Source: Hydrogenimonas sp.
GTDB lineage: Bacteria > Campylobacterota > Campylobacteria > Campylobacterales > Hydrogenimonadaceae
Direction: 5' to 3'
NCBI GenBank assembly: GCA_021647345.1
Contig: JAKIUX010000041.1
Location: forward strand, 1-7,272
Length of the DNA stretch: 7,272 bases
Below the pieces are notes generated by a model. That model did not search any database, was not told the DNA's origin, and saw nothing but the letters and a program-made list of their open reading frames with translations. Position 1 is the first letter of the stretch; each line of letters opens with the position of its first letter. Positions 1 through 6,691 of the stretch are shown piece by piece. The translations under genes and the position numbers were made by a program.

Positions 1-2229
1 AAAAATAGACTTACGAAAGAGAGATTCGCCCACTTCTACGAACTATATATAGATGCACTTCTGGATATGGTGGACAATTTTGAAGATGGACGGACCGTCA
101 CGCCTAAAGGTGTATTGCGATACGACGATGACGATACATACTTCGTAGTTGCTGCCGACAAGGGGACGGCCCATATGAGTGACAGAGCCAACGAAATCGC
201 TTTGAGGCGCGGCTTCTGGATGGGTGACGCTTTTGCCAGCGGAGGGAGCAGAGGTTACAGCCATAAGGAGCTGGGAGTCACGGCAAAAGGGGCGATCCGC
301 TCGGTAGAGAGGTACTTCATAGAAAAGGGGCTCAACATCTACGAAACGCCTGTAACAGTGGTCGGCATAGGCTCTATGAACGGTGACGTTTTCGGAAACG
401 GAATGCTTCTAAGCCATAAATTCAAGCTTCTCGCCGCCGTAAGCCATAGTGAGATATTCATAGACCCAAACCCCGACCCCGAACTCTCTTACAAAGAGCG
501 AAAACGGCTATTTGAAGCCAGCCCGAAAGGTGGATGGAGCAGTTACGACAAAAGCAAAATAAGCAGAGGGGGCGGAGTATTCAGGCGAGACGAAAAAGAG
601 ATACGCCTCTCTTCCCAGATAAGAAAACTGCTCAAAACAACACGAAAAAGCATGAGCGCAGAGGAGCTTCTTCAAGCGGTTCTGCGCATAAAGGCCGATC
701 TTCTTTTCAACGGTGGGGTAGGCACCTACGTAAAAGCGAGCTGGGAGAGCAACCTCGATGTGGGAGACAAAGCCAACGAAAATGTACGCATAGACGCCTC
801 CGAACTGAGAGTCTCCGCAGTCTGCGAAGGGGGGAATCTCGGCTTTACTCTTCCGGCACGCATAGAGTACGCCAAAAACGGCGGCTTTATAAACCTCGAT
901 GCTATAGACAACTCCGCAGGAGTAAATACCAGCGATTATGAAGTAAATCTCAAGATAACACTCGGATCTTTGGCAAAGAAGGGGCAGATAGACGAGACCG
1001 GCAGAACGGAAGCGCTGCAGAAGCAGGCTCAAATGGTGATGAACCTGGTTCTTTGGACAAACTACCACCAATCTCTCGCTATCTCCTTAGACCATATAAG
1101 AAGCAGGAACGATATAGTCCCCTTTTTGCAGGCCATATCTGTTCTGGAGCGGGAAGTCCCGACATTCGGCCGCAAAGAGTTCTATATACCCAAAGATGAG
1201 AAGATAGATCGCATACTCGACGAAAATGGCGGCATAGTAAGGCCGATTCTCGGCACTCTTCTCTCATACAGCAAGATATTTCTCAAACATCTGCTTCTTG
1301 AGAGTCAATTTTTAGATGAAGCCTTCGCTCAGGAGTATCTGCTGAAATATTTCCCTAAAAGTTTCGCCGCCATATATGAAGACGAGATATTGAGCCATCC
1401 GCTCAAACGGGAGATCTCGGCCACTGTCATCGCAAACCGGATCATCAACAATGCGGGCATAACATTCATAAGCGATTTTACACAACTGGGCTCCGAGAGA
1501 ATGGTCTTGAAAGTAAAAAGCTATCTCATATGCAATCAGCTCTTCGGATGCAACGATATCAGATATGAAATATTCAGACACGACTACGAAATAGAGGCGA
1601 AAAGAGAGTACGATCTTCTTTTTGAGATAGAGAACACAATCTCCTTCTCCGTAAGCTGGATGATGCGCCACCTATCTGCCGACCAAATAGATGCCGAGGT
1701 ATTTTTAAGATATAGAAGCTATATCGTATCATTTATACAGAAGGCTCCGGAGGATTCCCTAAAAATTGTAGTCAAAGGGCAAGAAAAAATAAACCGCTTT
1801 TTTCACCATCTACCATATCTCAAATTTGCCATATCTGCAATAATCTTGCACGAAAAAGATCATCGCCCCTTCACTGAAACGGCTGAGCTTATGCATTCGG
1901 TAATAAAAAGACTTCATATAAACGAGATTCTCGAAGCGCTCGAAAATTACCGCCCGAAAAACAAGAAAGAGCACACTATAAAGAGGCAGCTCGGAGAGTT
2001 TGTGGAGTTTTCGGTTATATCATTGAGCGAAAAAGTGATGAACTACCGGCGCAAAGAGGAGAGTGTGGAAGAGGCACTTGAAAACTATCTTCACGACTGC
2101 GAAGAGAGACACGCCATGCACCAGGAGAACTTCGAGGACTTTCAAATCCGTCAAGGTGCGGAGAAGATCGAAGATATTGCGCTGCTTGTAAATACTCTCG
2201 TTCAGATCACCCTGGAAAATCCTCTCTAA
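1..2229 (+). CDS. NAD-dependent glutamate dehydrogenase, large type (5'-truncated by window edge)
   Basis: Oxidatively deaminates L-glutamate to 2-oxoglutarate and ammonium with NAD+ in the cytoplasm, feeding amino-acid carbon into the TCA cycle. The reading frame is open from base 1, so the true start lies upstream; an ATG at 67 is internal. The 742 visible residues are the catalytic and C-terminal parts of the large bacterial NAD-GDH family, not the ~450-residue GdhA type. Family blocks seen in order: VVAADKGTA (about base 145), the GFWMGDAFASGG segment (about 208-243), a Rossmann-type glycine motif GIGSMNGDVFGNG (364-402), NGGVGTYVKA (about 712-741), EGGNLGF (about 826) and DNSAGVNTSDYEVN (907-948). 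A long, mostly helical C-terminal domain follows. The usual substrate-binding lysine region (KGGF-like) would be before the window. It ends 19 bases from the convergent malic enzyme gene. The family call is strong; total length and oligomer type cannot be judged. Confidence 0.93.
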   Translation, partial: KNRLTKERFAHFYELYIDALLDMVDNFEDGRTVTPKGVLRYDDDDTYFVVAADKGTAHMSDRANEIALRRGFWMGDAFASGGSRGYSHKELGVTAKGAIRSVERYFIEKGLNIYETPVTVVGIGSMNGDVFGNGMLLSHKFKLLAAVSHSEIFIDPNPDPELSYKERKRLFEASPKGGWSSYDKSKISRGGGVFRRDEKEIRLSSQIRKLLKTTRKSMSAEELLQAVLRIKADLLFNGGVGTYVKASWESNLDVGDKANENVRIDASELRVSAVCEGGNLGFTLPARIEYAKNGGFINLDAIDNSAGVNTSDYEVNLKITLGSLAKKGQIDETGRTEALQKQAQMVMNLVLWTNYHQSLAISLDHIRSRNDIVPFLQAISVLEREVPTFGRKEFYIPKDEKIDRILDENGGIVRPILGTLLSYSKIFLKHLLLESQFLDEAFAQEYLLKYFPKSFAAIYEDEILSHPLKREISATVIANRIINNAGITFISDFTQLGSERMVLKVKSYLICNQLFGCNDIRYEIFRHDYEIEAKREYDLLFEIENTISFSVSWMMRHLSADQIDAEVFLRYRSYIVSFIQKAPEDSLKIVVKGQEKINRFFHHLPYLKFAISAIILHEKDHRPFTETAELMHSVIKRLHINEILEALENYRPKNKKEHTIKRQLGEFVEFSVISLSEKVMNYRRKEESVEEALENYLHDCEERHAMHQENFEDFQIRQGAEKIEDIALLVNTLVQITLENPL

Positions 2230-2248
2230 GGGTCGGCAATAGGGTGAG
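2230..2248. other. 19-base gap between convergent genes, no terminator seen
   Basis: The glutamate dehydrogenase stop (TAA at 2227-2229) and the malic enzyme stop (TAG, minus strand, at 2249-2251) are separated by only 19 bases. I see no GC-rich hairpin followed by a T run on either strand here or in the adjoining gene ends. The two transcripts probably overlap at their 3' ends or end by another mechanism. Confidence 0.6.
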
Positions 2249-3532
2249 CTATGTACACGGATCGGCCATGACAAGCCCCATATCGGCCGCAAGCTTGGCT
2301 CTGTAGCCGCAGTAGTCGAAACTCTCTACTCTGGCAACACCCTCTTCATATGCCGCTTTCGCTACCGCTGCCGACTCCCAAAGCAGAACCCTCTTATCGA
2401 AAGGTTTTGGGATCAGATAGTCGGGGCCGAACTCAAAATCTATTCCACCATAGGCATCTTTTACATACTGCGGCACCGGCTCTTTGGCCAGGTCCGCAAG
2501 AGCTCTTGCGGCTGCCATCTTCATCCCTTCGGTTATTGCGGTCGCTCTGACATCAAGCGCTCCGCGAAAAATAAAAGGGAATCCGAGAACATTGTTCACC
2601 TGGTTCGGATAGTCGCTTCTGCCTGTCCCCATCATCGCATCGCTGCGCACTTTGGCAACCTCTTCCGGCAGTATCTCTGGTATCGGGTTGGCAAGAGCGA
2701 ATATTATGGGGTTAGGAGCCATAGAGGCGACCATCTCTTGGCTTACGACTCCCGCTTTCGAGAGACCGAGCATCATATCGGCCCCCCTCATTGCATCTTC
2801 AAGACTCCTCTCTTCGGTATCGAGGGCGAACTCCGCTTTGTAGGGGTTTAGATCATCTCTACCGCTGTGAACCACCCCTTTTGAGTCTATCAAAACTATC
2901 TTTTTTGCACCAAGCTGACGATACATGCCGGCACAGGCTATTCCGGCGGCACCAGCCCCTATGACGACAATCTTCATCTTTGAAATATCTTTGCCGGTCA
3001 ATTCGAGAGCATTTATAAGACCGGCGGTGGTGATTATGGCGGTACCGTGCTGGTCGTCATGCATTACGGGAATATTGGTCTCGCTTTTGAGTCTGCGCTC
3101 TATCTCGAAACACTCCGGAGCTTTTATATCTTCGAGGTTTATCCCTCCGAAAGTTGGCTCGAGCGCTTTGCATATCTCTATGAATCTCTCAGGGTCGCTC
3201 TCGTTAACCTCTATATCGAAAGCATCTATACCGGCGAACTTTTTGAAAAGCACCGATTTCCCCTCCATTACAGGTTTGCTGGCTAAAGCCCCTATATCAC
3301 CAAGCCCGAGAACTGCGCTACCGTTGGTTATCACCGCTACTAGATTGGCTTTGTTTGTGTAGATGTACCCCTTCGCCGGATCTCTCTCTATCTCCAGGCA
3401 GGGCTCAGCAACTCCCGGAGTATAAGCCATAGAGAGATCTCTGGCACTGTCGCAAGGCTTGGTTATCTCTACCCCTATCTTCCCCCCTTCGTGATACTTC
3501 AAAACCTCATTTTTTGTTATTGTGTTAGGCAT
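2249..3532 (-). CDS. mez: NAD(P)-dependent malic enzyme (short bacterial type)
   Basis: Decarboxylates L-malate oxidatively to pyruvate and CO2, producing NAD(P)H, in the cytoplasm. The 427-residue product has the short bacterial architecture: a malic N-domain (about 1-160) and an NAD-binding domain (about 165-400), without the phosphotransacetylase-like extension of E. coli MaeB. Visible motifs are the probable catalytic Tyr38 in [10 protein letters not shown], the probable catalytic lysine (Lys92) in [16 protein letters not shown], metal ligands Glu134/Asp135 in [10 protein letters not shown] and Asp in HDDQHGTA (158-164), and the nucleotide loop GAGAAG (192-197). The ATG at 3532 is supported by AAGGA five bases upstream (3538-3542). 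This start overlaps the gltX stop by 8 bases (3525-3532), so the two genes should be co-transcribed and perhaps translationally coupled. Cofactor preference is not settled by the sequence; Asp216 after the second Rossmann strand (VLIDSKG) is not decisive in this family. The symbol follows what I recall of the C. jejuni annotation. Confidence 0.95.
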   Translation of the reverse strand: MPNTITKNEVLKYHEGGKIGVEITKPCDSARDLSMAYTPGVAEPCLEIERDPAKGYIYTNKANLVAVITNGSAVLGLGDIGALASKPVMEGKSVLFKKFAGIDAFDIEVNESDPERFIEICKALEPTFGGINLEDIKAPECFEIERRLKSETNIPVMHDDQHGTAIITTAGLINALELTGKDISKMKIVVIGAGAAGIACAGMYRQLGAKKIVLIDSKGVVHSGRDDLNPYKAEFALDTEERSLEDAMRGADMMLGLSKAGVVSQEMVASMAPNPIIFALANPIPEILPEEVAKVRSDAMMGTGRSDYPNQVNNVLGFPFIFRGALDVRATAITEGMKMAAARALADLAKEPVPQYVKDAYGGIDFEFGPDYLIPKPFDKRVLLWESAAVAKAAYEEGVARVESFDYCGYRAKLAADMGLVMADPCT

Positions 3533-4922
3533 CTGTTTCCTTCATGTATTGCAAGAGCTTCTCTATTCGGCCGATGCTCTCCTCTTTTCCTATGATACTC
3601 ATGACATCACCAAGGTCCGGGCCTCCTAACCGTCCTATAAGTGCAACCCTAAGAGGCATACCTATCTTGCCGAAACCGATCTCGCTATCTTTAACGAACC
3701 TCTCCACAAGAGCGTGGTAATCTGTGGGAAGATGCAAACCTTCAGCCTCTTTCAAAGTGTTGCAAAAAGAGTTTAGCAGCTCTACAGCGTTACCCTTCAT
3801 CGCCTTTTTCAAAGCCTTTTTGTCATACTCTTTTGGAGTCTCGAGAACCTCTTTTATCTGATTGGCCATCTCTTTGAGCGTTTTGCACCTCTCTTTGAAT
3901 ATATCGAGCAAAATCTCCCGTTTATCGTGGCTTAAAAGGTAGACCCCGAACTCCTCAAGAAGCTTCGCAAGCCTCTCGTTCGAACTATTTTTTATATAGT
4001 GCGCATTTAGCCATAGAAGTTTGTCGGGGTTATACTGAGAAGCTGAAGCGTTGATATCAGCGGGATCGAAGTGCTCGAGCATCTCTTCCATTGTAAATAT
4101 CTCTTGATCGCCTCTGCTCCACCCCAAACGCACAAGAAAATTCAAAAGAGCTTCGGGCAAAAAGCCTGCTCTTTTATAATCCATTACATCCGCCGCACCG
4201 TCGCGCTTGGAGAGCTTTTTGCCTCCTTCACCCAGTATCATCGGAACGTGGTAGAAGCGAGGAAGTTTAAAACCGAGCGCCTCATATACAATTATCTGTT
4301 TTGGCGTATTGTAGAGGTGGTCATCACCCCTTATAACGTCGGTCATCCCCATCAAAGCGTCATCTACAGCCACAACGAAGTTGTATGTGGGTGTTCCGTC
4401 GCTTCTGGCTATTATGAAATCGTCAACCTCATCGGCTCTTATCGTTATGGTCCCCTTTATTCCATCTTCGAAAACTATCTCTCCCTCAAGGGGCGCCTTT
4501 ATACGCACCACCGGCTCTACCCCTTCAGGCGGCTTGCCGGTAAAGTCACGGTAGCGGCCGTCGTAGCGCGGCCTCTCCTTTCTTGCCATCTGCTCCTCTC
4601 TCAAGGCGTCAAGCTCCTCTTTGCTCATGTAGCAGTAGTAGGCCTTCCCCTCGTCGAGCAGTTTCATTATGTAGCTTCTATATAGATCAAAGCGATCAGA
4701 CTGATACACCGGATCTCCGTCGTAATCCATTCCGACCCAGTCGAAAGCCTCCAAAATAGCCTTTGTAGCTTCGGCTGAATTGCGGCTTTGGTCTGTATCT
4801 TCTATTCTTAGTTTGAACTCGCCGCCGTTTCTGCGAGCCCATAGATAGTTAAAAAGGGCGGTTCTAAGGCCGCCTATATGCAAAAACCCCGTAGGAGAGG
4901 GGGCGAAACGTGTAACTACCAT
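3525..4922 (-). CDS. gltX: Glutamyl-tRNA synthetase (GluRS1-like)
   Basis: Charges tRNA-Glu with glutamate using ATP in the cytoplasm. The 465-residue product is a full-length class I synthetase. It has the HIGH-type motif HIGG at residues 15-18 within [17 protein letters not shown], the KMSKS-type motif KLSKR at 236-240, and an all-helical anticodon-binding half from about 290. The [17 protein letters not shown] segment (95-111) and [12 protein letters not shown] (173-184) closely resemble what I recall of H. pylori GluRS1. The second paralogue, GluRS2, which mischarges tRNA-Gln, reads quite differently near its signature (HIGNLRAA). I therefore expect this one to serve tRNA-Glu, although annotation of the syntenic C. 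jejuni gene may call it gltX2. The ATG at 4922 has AAGGA eight bases upstream. It is the first gene of a two-gene unit with malic enzyme and is divergent from the SurA-like gene. The paralogue assignment is inference; the enzyme call is secure. Confidence 0.97.
   Translation of the reverse strand: MVVTRFAPSPTGFLHIGGLRTALFNYLWARRNGGEFKLRIEDTDQSRNSAEATKAILEAFDWVGMDYDGDPVYQSDRFDLYRSYIMKLLDEGKAYYCYMSKEELDALREEQMARKERPRYDGRYRDFTGKPPEGVEPVVRIKAPLEGEIVFEDGIKGTITIRADEVDDFIIARSDGTPTYNFVVAVDDALMGMTDVIRGDDHLYNTPKQIIVYEALGFKLPRFYHVPMILGEGGKKLSKRDGAADVMDYKRAGFLPEALLNFLVRLGWSRGDQEIFTMEEMLEHFDPADINASASQYNPDKLLWLNAHYIKNSSNERLAKLLEEFGVYLLSHDKREILLDIFKERCKTLKEMANQIKEVLETPKEYDKKALKKAMKGNAVELLNSFCNTLKEAEGLHLPTDYHALVERFVKDSEIGFGKIGMPLRVALIGRLGGPDLGDVMSIIGKEESIGRIEKLLQYMKETDA
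3538..3542 (-). promoter_or_regulatory. Shine-Dalgarno of malic enzyme inside gltX
   Basis: The minus strand reads AAGGA, five bases before the ATG at 3532. The site lies within the last codons of gltX, so ribosomes finishing gltX pass over it. It fixes the malic enzyme start and supports coupled translation. Confidence 0.7.
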
Positions 4923-4930
4923 CTTCCGGT

Positions 4931-4935
4931 TCCTT
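4931..4935 (-). promoter_or_regulatory. gltX: Shine-Dalgarno of gltX
   Basis: The minus strand reads AAGGA, separated by eight bases (4923-4930) from the gltX ATG. This is good spacing and supports the chosen start, which begins directly at the conserved N-terminal [12 protein letters not shown]. Confidence 0.7.
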
Positions 4936-4952
4936 AGCTGAAATTTGGACCC

Positions 4953-4958
4953 ATTATA
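4953..4958 (-). promoter_or_regulatory. Predicted -10 box for gltX-malic enzyme transcript
   Basis: The minus strand reads a perfect TATAAT, 30 bases upstream of the gltX ATG. A start near 4946 would give a leader of about 24 bases that includes the ribosome-binding site. No good TTGACA lies 16-18 bases upstream, only T-rich sequence. As I recall, this is normal for campylobacterotal sigma-70 promoters. Predicted from sequence only. Confidence 0.55.
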
Positions 4959-4978
4959 GTTTCTTTTAGATAAAAAGC

Positions 4979-4987
4979 TGATACAAT
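4979..4987 (+). promoter_or_regulatory. Predicted extended -10 promoter for the SurA-like/DUF481 pair
   Basis: The plus strand reads TGATACAAT, an extended -10 element (TG, one base, then TACAAT at 4982-4987). A start near 4994 would give a leader of about 30 bases before the ATG at 5024. There is no recognisable -35 box; the extended -10 could compensate. Its -10 lies only 23 bases from the opposing gltX -10, so the two polymerase sites overlap. Confidence 0.5.
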
Positions 4988-5000
4988 TAGAGCGATAAAT

Positions 5001-5012
5001 CCTTCCTGAAGG
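5001..5012 (+). repeat. 12-base perfect inverted repeat at the SurA-like ribosome-binding site
   Basis: CCTTCCTGAAGG contains CCTT and AAGG arms around CCTG (CCTTC/GAAGG if the loop closes to two bases). The right arm GAAGG (5008-5012) is also the best Shine-Dalgarno candidate, 11 bases before the ATG at 5024, which is slightly long. In mRNA the left arm could pair with the Shine-Dalgarno; in DNA it could be a half-site pair. It is too short to be sure it is more than chance. Confidence 0.35.
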
Positions 5013-5023
5013 CTTGTGATACT

Positions 5024-5866
5024 ATGAAAAAAATCTTATCTGCCCTGCTTATAGCTTTTACAATATTCGCCGCACCGATTTTTGCCGGACTCGTAGATGC
5101 CGTGAGCATCGTGGTGAACGGTCAGCCTATCACGCTATACGAGATATACAAAGCAAAGAAGAGCCTGGGTATTTCAAAAAGTAAAGCTGTAGAGCTGCTT
5201 ATAAAAAAGAGGATCAAAGAGGCGGAGCTTAAGCGCCTCGGGGTTACCGTAGATGACTATGATGTAAATATGGAGATCGAACGAATAGCCCATCAAAACG
5301 GCATAGACTCGCTGAAGATGCGCTCAATTCTGGCCAAAGAGGGGGTAGATTGGGATGAGTACAAAAACCGCGTAAAAGAGAGGCTCCTTCAAGAGAGACT
5401 CTACAGGCGCATTTTGAGCACTAAAATAGAGAACCCAAGCGAAGATACTCTAAAAGAGTACTACAGGCTCCATTTGAAGGAGTTTTCGATGCCGGAAAAG
5501 ATTGAGGTCGTAGAGTACTTCTCGAAAGATAAAAAGGCGCTTTTGGCGGTTATTCAGAACCCACTTGCCTCAATACCCGGCGTAAGCCAAAAGAGTGAAA
5601 CAGTAAATACGAAAGATCTAAACAGAGAGCTTCTCTTTATGCTTACAAAGACTCCGAAGGGTCAATTTACCCAGATAGTACCCGTTGGAGATGGGTATGT
5701 GCTATTTCTCATTCAAGATTTCTTAGATCAGAAGCCTCAGCCGTACGAAGAGGTGAAGCAGCAGGTCTTCGCCAAATGGATGGAGCAGAAGCAGCAAGAG
5801 GCCATAGAGAGCCACTTCGAAAAACTAAGAGCCGCCGCAAAGATAAAAGTGGTACGCGCACCTTAA
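5024..5866 (+). CDS. SurA-like periplasmic chaperone with reduced parvulin domain
   Basis: Probable periplasmic folding factor for outer-membrane or secreted proteins. The 280-residue product starts with a Sec signal peptide (MKKI, then a hydrophobic stretch to residue 21, cleavage likely after PIFA). A SurA_N-like helical chaperone domain follows (about 25-135), including VDAVSIVVNGQPITLYEI (24-41), typical of SurA/PpiD proteins. A short parvulin-like segment occupies about 158-233, and a terminal charged helix (about 240-275) would pack back on the N-domain. The parvulin part is about 75 residues against roughly 90-100 usually. It lacks the usual histidine of the first strand (here IEVVEYF) and the LGWF motif, while a weak match to the end of the fold remains (KGQFTQIVPVGDGYVLFLI). 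Isomerase activity is therefore doubtful. Its position beside gltX and near accC matches my recollection of C. jejuni Cj1289, a SurA-like protein. Start: only ATG before the signal peptide, with GAAGG upstream. First gene of a pair with the barrel gene. Confidence 0.85.
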   Translation: MKKILSALLIAFTIFAAPIFAGLVDAVSIVVNGQPITLYEIYKAKKSLGISKSKAVELLIKKRIKEAELKRLGVTVDDYDVNMEIERIAHQNGIDSLKMRSILAKEGVDWDEYKNRVKERLLQERLYRRILSTKIENPSEDTLKEYYRLHLKEFSMPEKIEVVEYFSKDKKALLAVIQNPLASIPGVSQKSETVNTKDLNRELLFMLTKTPKGQFTQIVPVGDGYVLFLIQDFLDQKPQPYEEVKQQVFAKWMEQKQQEAIESHFEKLRAAAKIKVVRAP

Positions 5867-5881
5867 GTGGCGATCTAAAAG

Positions 5882-6628
5882 ATGAAGAGACTCTTTTTAA
5901 CACTGGCTGCGGCTCTGCCGCTGATGGCCTATATCGACGTTACCCCGATAGAGATAGGTGAGCATCCAGCTCTTAGCGGCTCGACTTCGCTCTCGCTCTC
6001 TAACCGGCGCGGAAATACAAAAAAGAGTGAAGTGGGAGCAGACATAAACGTTCGGTACGACAACAACGAAAGTTCTGCGTTCTGGCTCTTTGGAGGGTAC
6101 AAATATAGCGACACCGAGGGAAAGTCTATAGAGAATAGAGGTTCGGCCCATCTGCGCTATCTCCACAAAATAAGTGCAGAGCTCTATTTGGAATCTTTTC
6201 TTCAGAGTGAAAACAACAGAATAAACGGTATAAAAAGCAGACTTGTAGCCGGAGGAGATATCAGATGGAGAATCTTCGATTCGACACTTTACGGAAAGGT
6301 GTATGCGGCCGCGGGGCCTATATATGAGCAGATCAGATTCACCGATCCGCAAAAAGATCCGCTCCAAAGGAACATCAGGGTAAGCAGCTACCTCTTCTAT
6401 ACTAAAAGCTTTTTGACCGGCGCCAGATTCAACTCATATATCTACTATCAGCCCAAACCGCAAAAGTTTTCTGACTACAACCTCTACTCTCTCGCGGAGC
6501 TTCAGACACCGGTATACAAAAACTTCTTCCTTCTGCTCTCTTTAAAGTACGACTACGACTCCACTCCTCCAACCTCCGTGGAGAAGGTGGATATGGAGCA
6601 GAGGGTCTCTTTCATGTGGAAGTTCTGA
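5882..6628 (+). CDS. DUF481-family outer-membrane beta-barrel protein
   Basis: Predicted outer-membrane barrel of unknown function, related to the YdiY-like DUF481 family. The 248-residue product has a signal peptide (MKRLFLTLAAALPLMA, cleavage about 16/17). Alternating-pattern strands rich in aromatic residues follow, such as SGSTSLSLSNRRGN (32-45), INVRYD (55-60), FWLFGGYKYS (67-76), LRYLHKISAELYLESF (91-106) and YSLAELQTP (202-210). Family hallmarks are the GNT motif after the first strand (44-46), the YDYDSTPP segment followed by VEKVD (223-237), and a C-terminal phenylalanine (MWKF), the usual signal for barrel assembly. Length matches the family. It begins 15 bases after the SurA-like stop with no clear Shine-Dalgarno (only AAAAG just before the ATG), suggesting co-transcription and translational coupling. 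Substrate or partner cannot be read from the sequence. From memory it does not belong to the C. jejuni version of this block. Confidence 0.82.
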   Translation: MKRLFLTLAAALPLMAYIDVTPIEIGEHPALSGSTSLSLSNRRGNTKKSEVGADINVRYDNNESSAFWLFGGYKYSDTEGKSIENRGSAHLRYLHKISAELYLESFLQSENNRINGIKSRLVAGGDIRWRIFDSTLYGKVYAAAGPIYEQIRFTDPQKDPLQRNIRVSSYLFYTKSFLTGARFNSYIYYQPKPQKFSDYNLYSLAELQTPVYKNFFLLLSLKYDYDSTPPTSVEKVDMEQRVSFMWKF

Positions 6629-6691
6629 AATAGTCGCTGGCCGCAACAGAAGCAAACCTGCACGCCAAGCTCACAACTCATAACTAAAATA
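6629..6691. other. 63-base gap between convergent genes
   Basis: This lies between the DUF481 stop (TGA 6626-6628) and the accC stop (TAG, minus strand, 6692-6694). I looked for hairpins with T tracts on both strands and saw none convincing. No short ORF or RNA-like structure is evident. Confidence 0.5.

Noticed and set aside
534..941. Plus-strand open frame of 135 codons in another frame of glutamate dehydrogenase
   Set aside because: It is very Arg/Ser/Gln-rich, low-complexity and out of frame with the conserved protein. A frameshift product is not needed because the main frame is intact throughout.
508..1071. Minus-strand open frame of 187 codons opposite glutamate dehydrogenase
   Set aside because: It is antisense to the conserved catalytic core; its composition is that of a shadow frame.
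2258..2300. Repeated ATCGGCC and a CAAGCTTG palindrome near the malic enzyme 3' end
   Set aside because: They sit in coding sequence, lack a following T run and do not form a stable stem typical of a terminator.
2925..3362. Plus-strand open frames opposite malic enzyme (145 and 79 codons)
   Set aside because: They mirror the malic enzyme active-site region and have no independent support.
4071..4685. Plus-strand open frame of 204 codons opposite gltX
   Set aside because: It lies wholly antisense to a gene with complete catalytic motifs, has no ribosome-binding site of note, and its translation resembles no protein family I recognise.
4936..4981. Direct repeat AGCTGA at 4936-4941 and 4976-4981
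   Set aside because: Two six-base copies 40 bases apart in an AT-rich spacer are easily chance; no third copy or dyad accompanies them.
5897..6367. Minus-strand open frame of 156 codons opposite the DUF481 gene
   Set aside because: The plus-strand protein has a signal peptide, DUF481 motifs and terminal Phe; the antisense frame has none of these.
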